Part shown: one piece after another, positions 36,054 through 44,215 of the stretch | Layout of the letters: each line of letters starts with the position of its first letter | Numbering within the stretch: the stretch's first letter is position 1 | NCBI GenBank assembly: GCA_963713965.1 | Contig: OY970217.1 | Location: 992,001-1,056,000, forward strand | Length of the DNA: 64,000 nt | Direction: 5' to 3' | From: CALAGB01 sp963713965 | GTDB taxonomy: Bacteria > Chloroflexota > Chloroflexia > Thermomicrobiales > Thermomicrobiaceae | The notes under the pieces: generated by a model | What the model was told of the DNA's origin: nothing | The model's database searches: none | What the model saw: the letters and a program-made list of their open reading frames with translations, nothing else | Made by a program: the position numbers and the translations under genes

Positions 36054-36665
36054 TTACGCTGGCGGTTCTTGTTCCTTTGGAAGGTAATAGGCAAAGCCGT
36101 CGGCCAGGTCCGTGATCAGACAGCTACGCGGGAGATCAAAGACCATTCGCGCTACCCACAGATCGCCAAACGCACCGGCGCCATTCCCAACCAGGAAGAC
36201 GAGTGTCTGCCCGGGATAGAACGAGGTGGTGCCTAGTATCGTGACTCCCGCGACCGAAATGAGAACCAGTGGCGCCAGCCCGATGACAAGATAGGGAATC
36301 GTTCGAACCGGCTTGCGAAAGGTCGTGTAGGCGAATCCGGCACCCACGCCAAAGGAAGGTCGAGCGCCGAAAATGAGCGCGAACAGACCGTGAATCGCTT
36401 CGTGCACGAAGGGCATGATTAACGTGAGGATGAGTAACGCGATGATAACGCCAACGAACGTGACGTGCACTGAAGGATGCTGATATCCGCCGAGCAGTCT
36501 CGCCAGCGCCGCAAACCCGGCAAGCCAGATCGGCGCGGAGATGAGCCCGATCATGGACGCTCGCCCTATCGGGATACGCTCTTGCTTGACCAGCCGGTAG
36601 CCCGGGACATCGGGTGGCTCATGGACGAGGTGGTCAAGCACGGTGGACCTCTCGATTGAGACCAA
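36054..36665 (-). CDS. DUF3267-type membrane zinc metalloprotease-like protein
   Basis: 203 residues with about four transmembrane helices. The zinc-type motif HEAIH (in FVHEAIHGLFALIFGARP) sits at the end of a hydrophobic helix, as in DUF3267/M50-related proteins, and a later NGAGAFGDLWVARMVF block could supply the third ligand Asp. Function in this family is not established. The ATG at 36665 is the first in frame. It is 30 bp downstream of the APH-like kinase gene on the same strand, so the two may be cotranscribed. Confidence 0.75.
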   Translation of the reverse strand: MVSIERSTVLDHLVHEPPDVPGYRLVKQERIPIGRASMIGLISAPIWLAGFAALARLLGGYQHPSVHVTFVGVIIALLILTLIMPFVHEAIHGLFALIFGARPSFGVGAGFAYTTFRKPVRTIPYLVIGLAPLVLISVAGVTILGTTSFYPGQTLVFLVGNGAGAFGDLWVARMVFDLPRSCLITDLADGFAYYLPKEQEPPA

Positions 36666-36695
36666 GCTCCACCTGACTTCTTCCCAGAGTCCCGA

Positions 36696-37691
36696 TCATC
36701 GCTTCCAAAGCGCCTTGCGGTTCCCGTCCATCGCTCGTTGCATCGAGCTAAAGAGGAGTTCGGTGTCATCGGTGAATGCCGCCAGCCGAGCGAGCGAACC
36801 ACCGTCCAGGTCGACCGACAGTAATCCGGCCGTGAGCAGTCGTGCAACTGCATAGAACTGAAGATTGCCAAGCGATCGCTTGGAGCTCTGTAAATAGGAG
36901 CCGAAGACCGCCTGCGACAGCAGATCCGCGTCCTCCTGAGGCAGACCGATCTGCGCAATTTCGAACGGCAGCAGCGCAAGATCGTACGAGGCGTCGGTCA
37001 CCAGCGCGTGATCCCAGCCGACGATCGCCGCCACCTCGTCATTCTCGATGATCACATTCGCCGGTCGAAAATCACCGTGACACAACGCGATCGACACCTC
37101 TACGGGATGATGCAGATCCAGCCAGTTCATCGCTTCCTCGACCAGTCCGCGGTATTGCTCAGGGCATCGAGATGCCCGCTCTTGCCAATCCTCTGTCCAA
37201 TCTTCGAGCTGTTGGTCGATGAAGTCCTCAGGCAACGACTCCGGGTCCCCCATCCACGGCACTACGGTCGCCCAATCAACGTTGTGTATCCTCGCCAGCG
37301 CGCGAGCGAATGTGAAACCGTGAGCCGACAGTTCCCAGCGCATCGATACGTCGCTGAAGAGCTGTCCCATCGAAACGCCAGGAACATGACGCGAGACGAG
37401 AAACGCGCCGACGTAGGAGGGCACGGCCAACATCGGCGGCTCGACCTTCAGACCGGCTCCCGCAAGCGCTACGAGAAGGCCCTGCTGTTCCGCTGCCACG
37501 TCCGCTTCGACGTGCGTGACCTTCAGCTGCTCGATCCTGATCAAATCGGCAGACGACCAGCGCACACGGGCAAGTTGTTCGGCCACCGGGCCGGCACCTC
37601 GCGTTTCCACGTCCAGGATAGTGATGTTAGCCGCGTCCGGAAAGGACTCTTTGACCGCGTTCCGGATAATCAAATCGATTGAATCGGTCAT
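36696..37691 (-). CDS. Aminoglycoside-phosphotransferase-like kinase
   Basis: 331 residues of the APH/choline-kinase-like family. The catalytic loop CHGDFRPANVII is intact. The following metal-binding motif, normally I-D-W-E, reads I-V-G-W-D (codon GGC instead of an Asp codon), so the usual Mg2+-ligand Asp is replaced by Gly. The YDLALLPFEIA helix follows normally. Substrate unknown; the family includes antibiotic, homoserine and acyl-CoA-dehydrogenase-linked kinases. ATG at 37691 follows GAGAGGGA. Confidence 0.82.
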   Translation of the reverse strand: MTDSIDLIIRNAVKESFPDAANITILDVETRGAGPVAEQLARVRWSSADLIRIEQLKVTHVEADVAAEQQGLLVALAGAGLKVEPPMLAVPSYVGAFLVSRHVPGVSMGQLFSDVSMRWELSAHGFTFARALARIHNVDWATVVPWMGDPESLPEDFIDQQLEDWTEDWQERASRCPEQYRGLVEEAMNWLDLHHPVEVSIALCHGDFRPANVIIENDEVAAIVGWDHALVTDASYDLALLPFEIAQIGLPQEDADLLSQAVFGSYLQSSKRSLGNLQFYAVARLLTAGLLSVDLDGGSLARLAAFTDDTELLFSSMQRAMDGNRKALWKR

Positions 37692-37754
37692 AAACGTCCC
37701 TCTCATTCGCGTCCACTGATCTGTTCTCGGCCGAAGCGACGTATGTTAATGAAG

Positions 37755-37829
37755 GGCAGCTCTCATCAATCGAGCTTCTGTCAGAGCTGCCTGTCTGGTG
37801 AAACCATACGCGTTTTGGCGTATAGTTTC
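37755..37829 (+). promoter_or_regulatory. Two inverted repeats upstream of tatA
   Basis: GGCAGCTCT (37755-37763) pairs with AGAGCTGCC (37783-37791). Then a second, longer element, GAAAC-C-ATACGC (37800-37811), pairs with GCGTAT-A-GTTTC (37818-37829) around a 6-nt centre. Both are perfect apart from one position in the second. They lie 70-145 bp before tatA and could be a terminator for upstream transcription plus an operator for tatA. Confidence 0.45.
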
Positions 37830-37898
37830 GACGGAATTCTTGGGTTAGTCTTTTGTGCGAGGAGACTGGGCCTTTATTCCATGTAACAGGAGACTGCG

Positions 37899-38195
37899 AT
37901 GATTGAAGGACTGTTCCAACCGATCCACCTGCTGATCATTCTCGCCATCATTCTGATCGTCTTCGGGGCTGGGAAGCTGCCTGAAGTCGGTGGTGGCTTG
38001 GGGAAGAGCATCACGGAGTTCCGCAAAGGTGTGAAGGACGCGACGTCTCCAGACGAGCCAGTCGCGGAGAATGCTAAGCCAATCGCGGCCGCCAAACCGG
38101 TTGAGGCAGCCGGATCGTTCTGTCCAACATGTGGAGCCAAGGTGACGTCCGACGCGCGGTTCTGCGCGAGCTGCGGTGCGAAACAAGCGGCCTAG
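37899..38195 (+). CDS. tatA: TatA/E-family protein with C-terminal zinc ribbon
   Basis: 98 residues. The N-terminal helix (7-23) and amphipathic helix with the FGAGKLPEVGGGLGKSITEFRKG signature are standard TatA, the pore-forming part of the twin-arginine translocase. After a Pro/Ala linker the last 25 residues form a double CxxC zinc ribbon (Cys75, Cys78, Cys89, Cys92), which ordinary TatA lacks. The ribbon would lie in the cytoplasm. A second Tat-like gene follows; tatC is not nearby. Confidence 0.88.
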   Translation: MIEGLFQPIHLLIILAIILIVFGAGKLPEVGGGLGKSITEFRKGVKDATSPDEPVAENAKPIAAAKPVEAAGSFCPTCGAKVTSDARFCASCGAKQAA

Positions 38196-38308
38196 CGCAT
38201 CTGATATTGCGCCAGAGCGGCCGAGCTTGGCTCGTGCTCGGACGTCGCGTTCTATGCCAACTGGGGAGTGAATAGAGTGCGCGTGAAGGTTGTCTTCGGA
38301 GAGGCGTC

Positions 38309-38788
38309 ATGAGTTTCTTCGGCATGGGGCCGACCGAGTTTCTCGTCATCGCGGTCATCGCGTTCGTTATCTTTGGTCCCGAAAAGTTCACCGAATTGGC
38401 CGGGACAGTTGGGAAGTTCGTGCGGGATTTCCGCTCGATGTCTGGCGGGATTACGGGTGAATTCCAGCAGGCAATGAACGAGTTCCAGCAAGTCGGGACC
38501 GAAATTAAACAGGTTGGTGGCGAGATCCGTCAAGTGACCGGCGAGATTCAGGACAACACCAGAAACTTGCTTCAGGGCAGCGACGCGCGCACGTTAGGTC
38601 CGCGGTCCATCAACGAGCCGGCCCTGGCACCGTCATACGTGCGAGATTCCGGCACTGTCGGTTCCCGCCCGAGCAAGGCTGATCCCCTCGCCGACTTCGG
38701 CTCGTTTGCTGAAGCTGTACATGAGCCGGCAGCATTGCCCGCTCCAGACGTACCGGCTGAGGAAAACTCGAGCGAACCAGCAGCATAG
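38309..38788 (+). CDS. tatB: TatA/TatB-like twin-arginine translocase subunit
   Basis: 159 residues. The GPTEFLVIAVIAFVIFGPEKFTELAG start, with Glu in the TM helix and the FGPEK turn, is the TatA/B type, and the long amphipathic and coiled region (FQQAMNEFQQVGTEIKQVGGEI, heptad-like) plus acidic tail favour TatB. The tail, about 70 residues, is Ala/Pro-rich. TatB with TatC forms the twin-arginine signal receptor. GGAGAGG precedes the ATG, and tatA is 113 bp upstream. Confidence 0.85.
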   Translation: MSFFGMGPTEFLVIAVIAFVIFGPEKFTELAGTVGKFVRDFRSMSGGITGEFQQAMNEFQQVGTEIKQVGGEIRQVTGEIQDNTRNLLQGSDARTLGPRSINEPALAPSYVRDSGTVGSRPSKADPLADFGSFAEAVHEPAALPAPDVPAEENSSEPAA

Positions 38789-38830
38789 GTTCGTCTAACT
38801 TCCAATCCTTCATCTGAACTTCCGATCTTT

Positions 38831-38858
38831 CGTGGTGGCGGTCAGTGTTGCCACCACG
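38831..38858 (+). terminator. Hairpin after tatB
   Basis: CGTGGTGGC (38831-38839) pairs perfectly with GCCACCACG (38850-38858) around a 10-nt loop, 43 bp after the tatB stop. There is no T-run. Confidence 0.45.
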
Positions 38859-38999
38859 ACGTCGCGTTGAGAAATTTCTCCCGCTGTCCGACAATGGAGC
38901 TCCAACTCGGACCATCAGCCAAGGATGGTGAGAAATCGCCGCGAACCTCGAGTTGTTGAACAATCTGCCACGCCCCTCATATTTCAGAAAGGTAGCGGG

Positions 39000-40415
39000 A
39001 TGACGACGCTTCACGACATCGAGCAGCGAATTGCCGGCGAGGCATGGACCTCTGACCGTACGTACCAGAACCTCCTGCGCTTGTGCGACGACTTCGGCCA
39101 TCGGTTTGGTGGTAGCGACAGCGAACATCGTGCAGCCGACTTCCTACAACAGCGCATGACCGAGTATGGGCTACAAAATGTCGAACAACAGCGGTTCCCC
39201 ATGTACAGCTGGTCCCGCGGCACTTGCCTGTTGGCTATGACCGAGCCGGTCGAGCGGAGCTTCTCGGCCATCTCCATGCCCTACACCGGGAGCAAGAGTT
39301 TCGAGGGCGAAGTCGTAGATGTCGGCGAAGGAGAATCGGACGACTTCGCGCGCATCGGCGATCGAGCACGCGGCAAGATCGTCCTGACCGATGCGGAGAC
39401 GAATCGACCGGGAGAATCGAAGAGCCATCGGACCGACAAGTTTCAGCGCGCGGTTGACGCCGGAGCCATCGCCTGTATCTTCTTGAATCAGAATCCCGGC
39501 ATGTTGCACATCAGTGGCGCGCTTTACGCCCAGAAGCCGGGGGGCGGCTATATTGGCGATCACGAAGCCGCCATCCCGGGAATCGGCATCTCATTTGAGG
39601 CGGGTTCCGCGATTCGCCGCCTGGCGCAGCGGGGCACGCCGAAGGTTCGCATCCGCGTCGAAAACTCCACGTTCCAATCTCACTCGGCCAACATCGTCGG
39701 CGAAATTGCGGGTGGTGAACTAGCCAACGAAGTGATCCTGCTCGGTGGACATTATGACGGCCACGACATCTCGCAGGGAGCCAGCGACAACGCCGCGGGA
39801 GCGGTGACGGCGCTGGAGGTTGGTCGTCTGCTGGCGCCATTCGCGGGTCAGTTGCGACGGACCGTGCGTATCGTCTGTTTTGGCTGCGAAGAGATCGGCC
39901 TGCTCGGCTCCTGGTACAACGCCAGTGGCTACGCCGATGGCAAGAGCGGTCGCACGCTCCGCTTGATGGTGAATCTGGATGGCGCCGGTCGCGGCCAGGG
40001 CGGACAGGAACAGCTCACCGCGACGGCCGATGAGTCGCTGGCCGCCTACTTCGCCGGCGTTGCAAAGGGTCAGAAGCTGAAGCTGGACACCCGATCATCG
40101 TTGAGCGTGCATTCCGATCACTTCCCCTATTTCATGGCTGGTTTTCCGTCGGTCGGGCTCAACAGTCGTGACGCCACCGCCGGAATGATCGGTCGTGGAT
40201 ATGGGCATACCGAAGCAGATACCGTCGACAAAGTGAACCTGCGCGGATTGCAGTCGGCTTCGATGGTGGTGGCCAGGTTGGCGGCCGCGGTCGCTGACGA
40301 TCCAGACTTTCCTGGAGAGCGGTTCGACCAGAGCGAGATCGAGTCCCGGCTGCGCGAGAGCAAGCAAGAGCGGTTCATCGAGCATCACTGGGGTCGCGCG
40401 AATCGCGTTGTGTGA
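39000..40415 (+). CDS. M28-family metallopeptidase with PA domain
   Basis: 471 residues. The zinc-peptidase core shows GGHYDGHDISQGASDNAAGAVTAL (His and Asp ligands), CFGCEEIGLLGS (catalytic Glu pair), VNLDGAGRG (Asp ligand) and a late VHSDHFPYFMAGFPSVGL followed by GYGHTEADTVDKV (last His). A PA insert lies around residues 115-220. No signal peptide is seen at the chosen start, so it may be a cytoplasmic aminopeptidase. ATG at 39000 follows AAAGGTAG; an upstream start adds 25 unrelated residues. Confidence 0.88.
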   Translation: MTTLHDIEQRIAGEAWTSDRTYQNLLRLCDDFGHRFGGSDSEHRAADFLQQRMTEYGLQNVEQQRFPMYSWSRGTCLLAMTEPVERSFSAISMPYTGSKSFEGEVVDVGEGESDDFARIGDRARGKIVLTDAETNRPGESKSHRTDKFQRAVDAGAIACIFLNQNPGMLHISGALYAQKPGGGYIGDHEAAIPGIGISFEAGSAIRRLAQRGTPKVRIRVENSTFQSHSANIVGEIAGGELANEVILLGGHYDGHDISQGASDNAAGAVTALEVGRLLAPFAGQLRRTVRIVCFGCEEIGLLGSWYNASGYADGKSGRTLRLMVNLDGAGRGQGGQEQLTATADESLAAYFAGVAKGQKLKLDTRSSLSVHSDHFPYFMAGFPSVGLNSRDATAGMIGRGYGHTEADTVDKVNLRGLQSASMVVARLAAAVADDPDFPGERFDQSEIESRLRESKQERFIEHHWGRANRVV

Positions 40416-40460
40416 CGTGTTCCAGACGACCGAACAACCCAATAGGATGAGCGCGGCCGA

Positions 40461-41669
40461 GTGAGGGTCCTCTTCGCCACGCCGTATCTCCCTTGCCCGC
40501 CGGATTTCGGTGGAGCGCGCCGCATCTACGAACTGATCCGCGGCGTTCGACGTTCATCGGACGTCCAAATCTTGAGTCTGACGGACGACGCCAGCGATCT
40601 CCATATGACGGAGAAAGAACTCGGTCGAGTCACGGCGGTTAACGTCCCATTCACCGCACGTAGCGCCACCACGCGGGCACGACGCACGCTGCAGCTGCGC
40701 TCCCTCGCGTCGACTCGTTCAGCCCAGGACCGGCTCTACATTCACGCCGAGTGTCAACGCGTGCTCGACCGTCTCACTGCAGCGAGCGGGTTCGATTTGG
40801 TGCAGTTCGAGTTTTCGCAGATGGGCGGCTACGGCGTTCGATCTGCCTTGCCGACCGTGATCGACGTGCACAATATCGAGCACGACCTGATGCGCGGAAT
40901 GGCCTCGACGGGGTCAAGCGCGCGCAGGCTCTTCAACGCCATCGAGTATCGCAAGTTTCGTCGCGAGGAGATTGCAGCCTGGCGCAACGCAAGTTACTGC
41001 GTGGCCACTTCGAGCAAGGATGCGGCGGTCGTCTCCTCGTTCACTGGCGGTGACGTTCCGGTCATCCCCAACGGCGTCGATCTGGACTACTTCAAACCAA
41101 CATCGATGGATAGATCGAAATCGGGCACGATCGCATTCGTTGGGGCCATGCGCTATCGACCCAACGCCGAAGGAGCACGTTACTTTGCCGAACGCGTGTT
41201 TCCGTCGATCATCCAGTCAATTCCAAACGCGACGTTCACCGTGGTTGGCGCCGATCCGATGCCGGAGGTCTCCGCGTTAGCCACTTTTTCAGGCGTGACC
41301 GTGACCGGAAGCGTCCTAGACGTGCGGCCGTGGCTGGAGTCGGCTCAAGTTGTGGTGGTTCCGCTGCTCAGTGGTGGCGGCACACGGATTAAGATTCTGG
41401 AAGCATTCGCCGCCGGGCGACCCGTGGTCTCAACAACGGTGGGAGCGGAAGGGATCGACGTCGTCGATCGAGAACATCTGTTGCTGGCGGATGACCCATC
41501 CGACTTTGCGGACGCGGTCGTTGAACTGATGGGGAATCCCGCACTTCGCGACCACCTCGTATCGAACGCACTCTCGCTTGTTCTGGAACGCTATCAGTGG
41601 TCCACCATCGCTGACCGATTGAGCGAGCTGCACGCGAATCTCGTTCAATCGTCTCAAACCAGCGCTTAG
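40461..41669 (+). CDS. Glycosyltransferase family 4 protein
   Basis: 402 residues, GT-B fold. The N-terminal domain begins VLFATPYLPCPPDFGGARRIYELIRG (acceptor-binding loop) and contains FDLVQFEFSQMGGY and VIDVHNIEHDL. The C-terminal domain has IPNGVDLDYFKP, IAFVGAMRYRPNAEGARYF and LLSGGGTRIKILEAFAAGRPVVSTTVGAEGI, the donor-binding EX7E-type region. It resembles the EpsH1/PEP-CTERM-associated GT4 group. It likely adds a sugar to a surface polysaccharide or lipid carrier; a flippase-like gene follows 81 bp later. Confidence 0.9.
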   Translation: MRVLFATPYLPCPPDFGGARRIYELIRGVRRSSDVQILSLTDDASDLHMTEKELGRVTAVNVPFTARSATTRARRTLQLRSLASTRSAQDRLYIHAECQRVLDRLTAASGFDLVQFEFSQMGGYGVRSALPTVIDVHNIEHDLMRGMASTGSSARRLFNAIEYRKFRREEIAAWRNASYCVATSSKDAAVVSSFTGGDVPVIPNGVDLDYFKPTSMDRSKSGTIAFVGAMRYRPNAEGARYFAERVFPSIIQSIPNATFTVVGADPMPEVSALATFSGVTVTGSVLDVRPWLESAQVVVVPLLSGGGTRIKILEAFAAGRPVVSTTVGAEGIDVVDREHLLLADDPSDFADAVVELMGNPALRDHLVSNALSLVLERYQWSTIADRLSELHANLVQSSQTSA

Positions 41670-41750
41670 GCGATGGTCCAGTCCTGGTACTCATCGTCGG
41701 CGCGTGCGATAACCGGACGCGAGGAGTGGACCAGGTCATAAGGCGACGGT

Positions 41751-42758
41751 GTGGAGACATTTCCAAACGAATTCGATAGTCCCAAGGCAGAAGGCTCCCG
41801 TTCCTGGCGGCGGATTCTCAGCCTGATCTGGATCCTCCTCGTCCTAGGCCTCGTGGTGTATTTCGTCGTCAGTCGACATGACGAACTTCGTGACATCGGC
41901 GACGTCTTGACGTCCGCGGATTGGCGCTGGATCATCGGTGTCGGTCTCCTCGAGGTCGCGATATTGGTGCTGATCGGGCGGACGTATCAGTCGATCTTGC
42001 GCAGTCTTGACCATCAGGTATCGCTGCAAACGATCATGTCCTGCTACCTGAAGGGCCTGGCCGTCGGGACGGTCATCCCGTTCGGCGGTCCCGCAGCGAT
42101 GGTCGTCTTCATCCGCTCGTTGTCGCAAATGGGAGTACCGGCAAACGACGCCGTCTTCGCCACGACGCTTTCGAGCCTCTCCGGATTCGCCTCGTTCCTG
42201 CTGGTGCTGGCTCCATTGATGGTCACGCTCGCGCTCACTGGTCACCTCAGCTCGCTGGTGATTGGCGCCACACTGGCGTTGGCCGCTCTGTTTCTGCTGG
42301 CGGTCGGCGCGGTCGTCATCCCGCTCCATTGGAAGCGCCTGCCGGTCTGGATCCCGCGCTACATGCCGGGCTGGGTCACCCGATTCCTGGTGCAGGCACG
42401 CGATCATCACATTAGAGTCGCCGATCTGCGCTGGCCGTTCGTCTATTCATTGGGAGTCGATCTATGCGGAGCGGCCATGCTGTACGCTGCGCTCTTGTCG
42501 GTTGGTGAGCGAACGGGAGTTTTGGCGGCGTTTGCCGGTTATCAAGTCGAGATGCTCTTCAACGTCATCACGCCCCTGTTCCAGGGCATAGGGATCGCCG
42601 ACCTTTCGATCACTGTAGCGCTCAACGAGCTTGGTGTGCACCTCTCCCAAGCTGCCGCGGCCACGCTCGTCTACCGGCTGTGGGATTTGTGGATACCGTT
42701 GATTGCGGGAGCACTGATCTACCTCTTCACACGGCGTCGTGGAACCCATGTGAAGTGA
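41751..42758 (+). CDS. Flippase-like/UPF0104 membrane protein
   Basis: 335 residues with about eight transmembrane helices, from GTG 41751. The family blocks are TSADWRWIIGVGLLEVAILVLIGRTYQ, GLAVGTVIPFGGPAAMVVFIRS and VITPLFQGIGIADLSITVAL. It is the second UPF0104/LPG_synthase_TM paralogue in the window. It follows a GT4 glycosyltransferase in the same direction, so a role in lipid-linked glycan handling is plausible (inference). Start uncertain: only a weak AAGGCGA precedes it. Confidence 0.82.
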   Translation: METFPNEFDSPKAEGSRSWRRILSLIWILLVLGLVVYFVVSRHDELRDIGDVLTSADWRWIIGVGLLEVAILVLIGRTYQSILRSLDHQVSLQTIMSCYLKGLAVGTVIPFGGPAAMVVFIRSLSQMGVPANDAVFATTLSSLSGFASFLLVLAPLMVTLALTGHLSSLVIGATLALAALFLLAVGAVVIPLHWKRLPVWIPRYMPGWVTRFLVQARDHHIRVADLRWPFVYSLGVDLCGAAMLYAALLSVGERTGVLAAFAGYQVEMLFNVITPLFQGIGIADLSITVALNELGVHLSQAAAATLVYRLWDLWIPLIAGALIYLFTRRRGTHVK

Positions 42759-42806
42759 CATGCCCCGTCACCAGTTCGTCGGTAGCAACGTGCAGACGCG
42801 TTGAAC

Positions 42807-43055
42807 TTATCTAGCGGCAACCGACGAAAGGTACTCCACGCATCCGTCGAGCGTTGCCAGCTTCGGATAGTCGATCTCCGGAATGTCGACGCCGAGCTCG
42901 CGGTGCAAACCAATGACGAAATTCAGGAAGTCCATGGAGTCGATGTCCAGCTGATCTCGCAGACTGATGCGAGGATCGATATCCGCTGGGTCGGCTTCAG
43001 GCACGATCCGTGACAGCACCTCGAGTGCCGTAGTCCTCACCTTTTCCTCGTTCAT
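42807..43055 (-). CDS. Acyl carrier protein
   Basis: 82 residues with the carrier-protein core DQLDIDSMDFLNFVIGL; Ser40 of the D-S-M motif is the site for 4'-phosphopantetheine. Acidic overall, as expected. It is the last gene of the six-gene overlapping operon and overlaps the E2 gene by 4 bp. A Sfp-type phosphopantetheinyl transferase in the same operon is the obvious activating enzyme. No fatty-acid synthesis genes are nearby, so this is a specialised carrier, not the housekeeping AcpP (inference). Confidence 0.92.
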   Translation of the reverse strand: MNEEKVRTTALEVLSRIVPEADPADIDPRISLRDQLDIDSMDFLNFVIGLHRELGVDIPEIDYPKLATLDGCVEYLSSVAAR

Positions 43056-44215
43056 AGGTCCTCCGGTTTCTGCAACTGCTGGGCGATGCGAGACAGGAAC
43101 AGACCGCCGCGATGGCCAACACTCGCTCTATGGTCGGCGGACAGCGTCGCGCTCACGACCGGACGAATGCCGAGCATGCCGTTTTCCGCCCAGGGACGCT
43201 CAGTGATGGCCCCGAACCCGACCAACGCCACTTGCGGTGGGTAGATGACGCCGTAAACCGTCTGGACACCTTGTTCCCCGAGGTTCGACACGGTGATCGT
43301 GGCATCACTGATCTCCGAACTCGTGAGCTTTCCCACACGAGCGCGCTGAACCAGATCAAGCAGAGCCGCCATCACCTCCGACAAGCTCTTCATATCAACG
43401 TCATGCAATGCGGGTGCGACCAGGCCGCCACCGCGTAACGAAATACCGACCCCGACGTGAACGGCGTCACTCGGTTCGAACCGGTCGTCGCGCCAGAAGC
43501 CGTTCATCTCCGGCACGTCGTGAACTGCAAGAGCGACCGCCTTCAGCAACAACGCCGCGGGCAAGATGCGGTCGGTGACGGACCGAGCGGTGTTCTCCTG
43601 CTGGAGCCAATCAAGCGCGCGCTTCATGTCGATCTCGGTGCCGAGGTAGAAGTGCGGGATCTCTCGCTTCGACTTCGTCATCGCGGCCGCGATGGCATCC
43701 CGCATGGCTCGCGTCCTATCGGGAGCTTGTCGGGCCGATACTTCATGCTCAGCGGCCACAGCACGAATATCCGCGCGGGAAATCGCCCCGCCAAGACCCG
43801 TGCCTGTGATGGATTCGATATCTACGCCGAACTCCTCCGCCAAACGGCGTGCGGCCGGGGAAATGCGGATGCGGTGCGTCGACACTGTTGGGCTCGGGAT
43901 CAGAGCTTCCGGAGCAAGCGCGGCAACTGGAGTTGGAGACTCCTGCTCAATCTGTGCCTGGAATGCGGCCGTGGGTATCTCCGCCCCGTTGAGCAATGCG
44001 ATCGGAGTCCCGACCGGAACTTCATCCCCCTCTTGAACGAGCAGCCTGGTGACTTCACCGCTGTCGAAGATCTCAACGTCGATGACGCCTTTCTGCGTCT
44101 CGACCTCCGCGACGATGTCCCCACGCTTGACCCGGTCGCCCGGTTTGATGAGCCATTTCATCACCCGGCCGGACTCCATGTCCGCGCCGAGTGAGGGCAT
44201 GCGGAACTCAGCCAC
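43052..44215 (-). CDS. 2-oxoacid dehydrogenase E2 (lipoyl acyltransferase)
   Basis: 387 residues: one lipoyl domain with Lys42 in VETQKGVIDVEIF, an E3/E1-binding domain (RISPAARRLAEEFGV, then GTGLGGAISRADI), and the catalytic core. E2 passes the acyl group from lipoamide to CoA. Near the C-terminus the usual D-H-R-x-x-D-G reads D-H-R-A-S-V-G, so the catalytic Asp is Val while the His is kept. The gene overlaps E1beta by 8 bp and the ACP gene by 4 bp. The ACP neighbour suggests acyl transfer to ACP (inference). No E3 gene is present. Confidence 0.9.
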   Translation of the reverse strand: MAEFRMPSLGADMESGRVMKWLIKPGDRVKRGDIVAEVETQKGVIDVEIFDSGEVTRLLVQEGDEVPVGTPIALLNGAEIPTAAFQAQIEQESPTPVAALAPEALIPSPTVSTHRIRISPAARRLAEEFGVDIESITGTGLGGAISRADIRAVAAEHEVSARQAPDRTRAMRDAIAAAMTKSKREIPHFYLGTEIDMKRALDWLQQENTARSVTDRILPAALLLKAVALAVHDVPEMNGFWRDDRFEPSDAVHVGVGISLRGGGLVAPALHDVDMKSLSEVMAALLDLVQRARVGKLTSSEISDATITVSNLGEQGVQTVYGVIYPPQVALVGFGAITERPWAENGMLGIRPVVSATLSADHRASVGHRGGLFLSRIAQQLQKPEDL

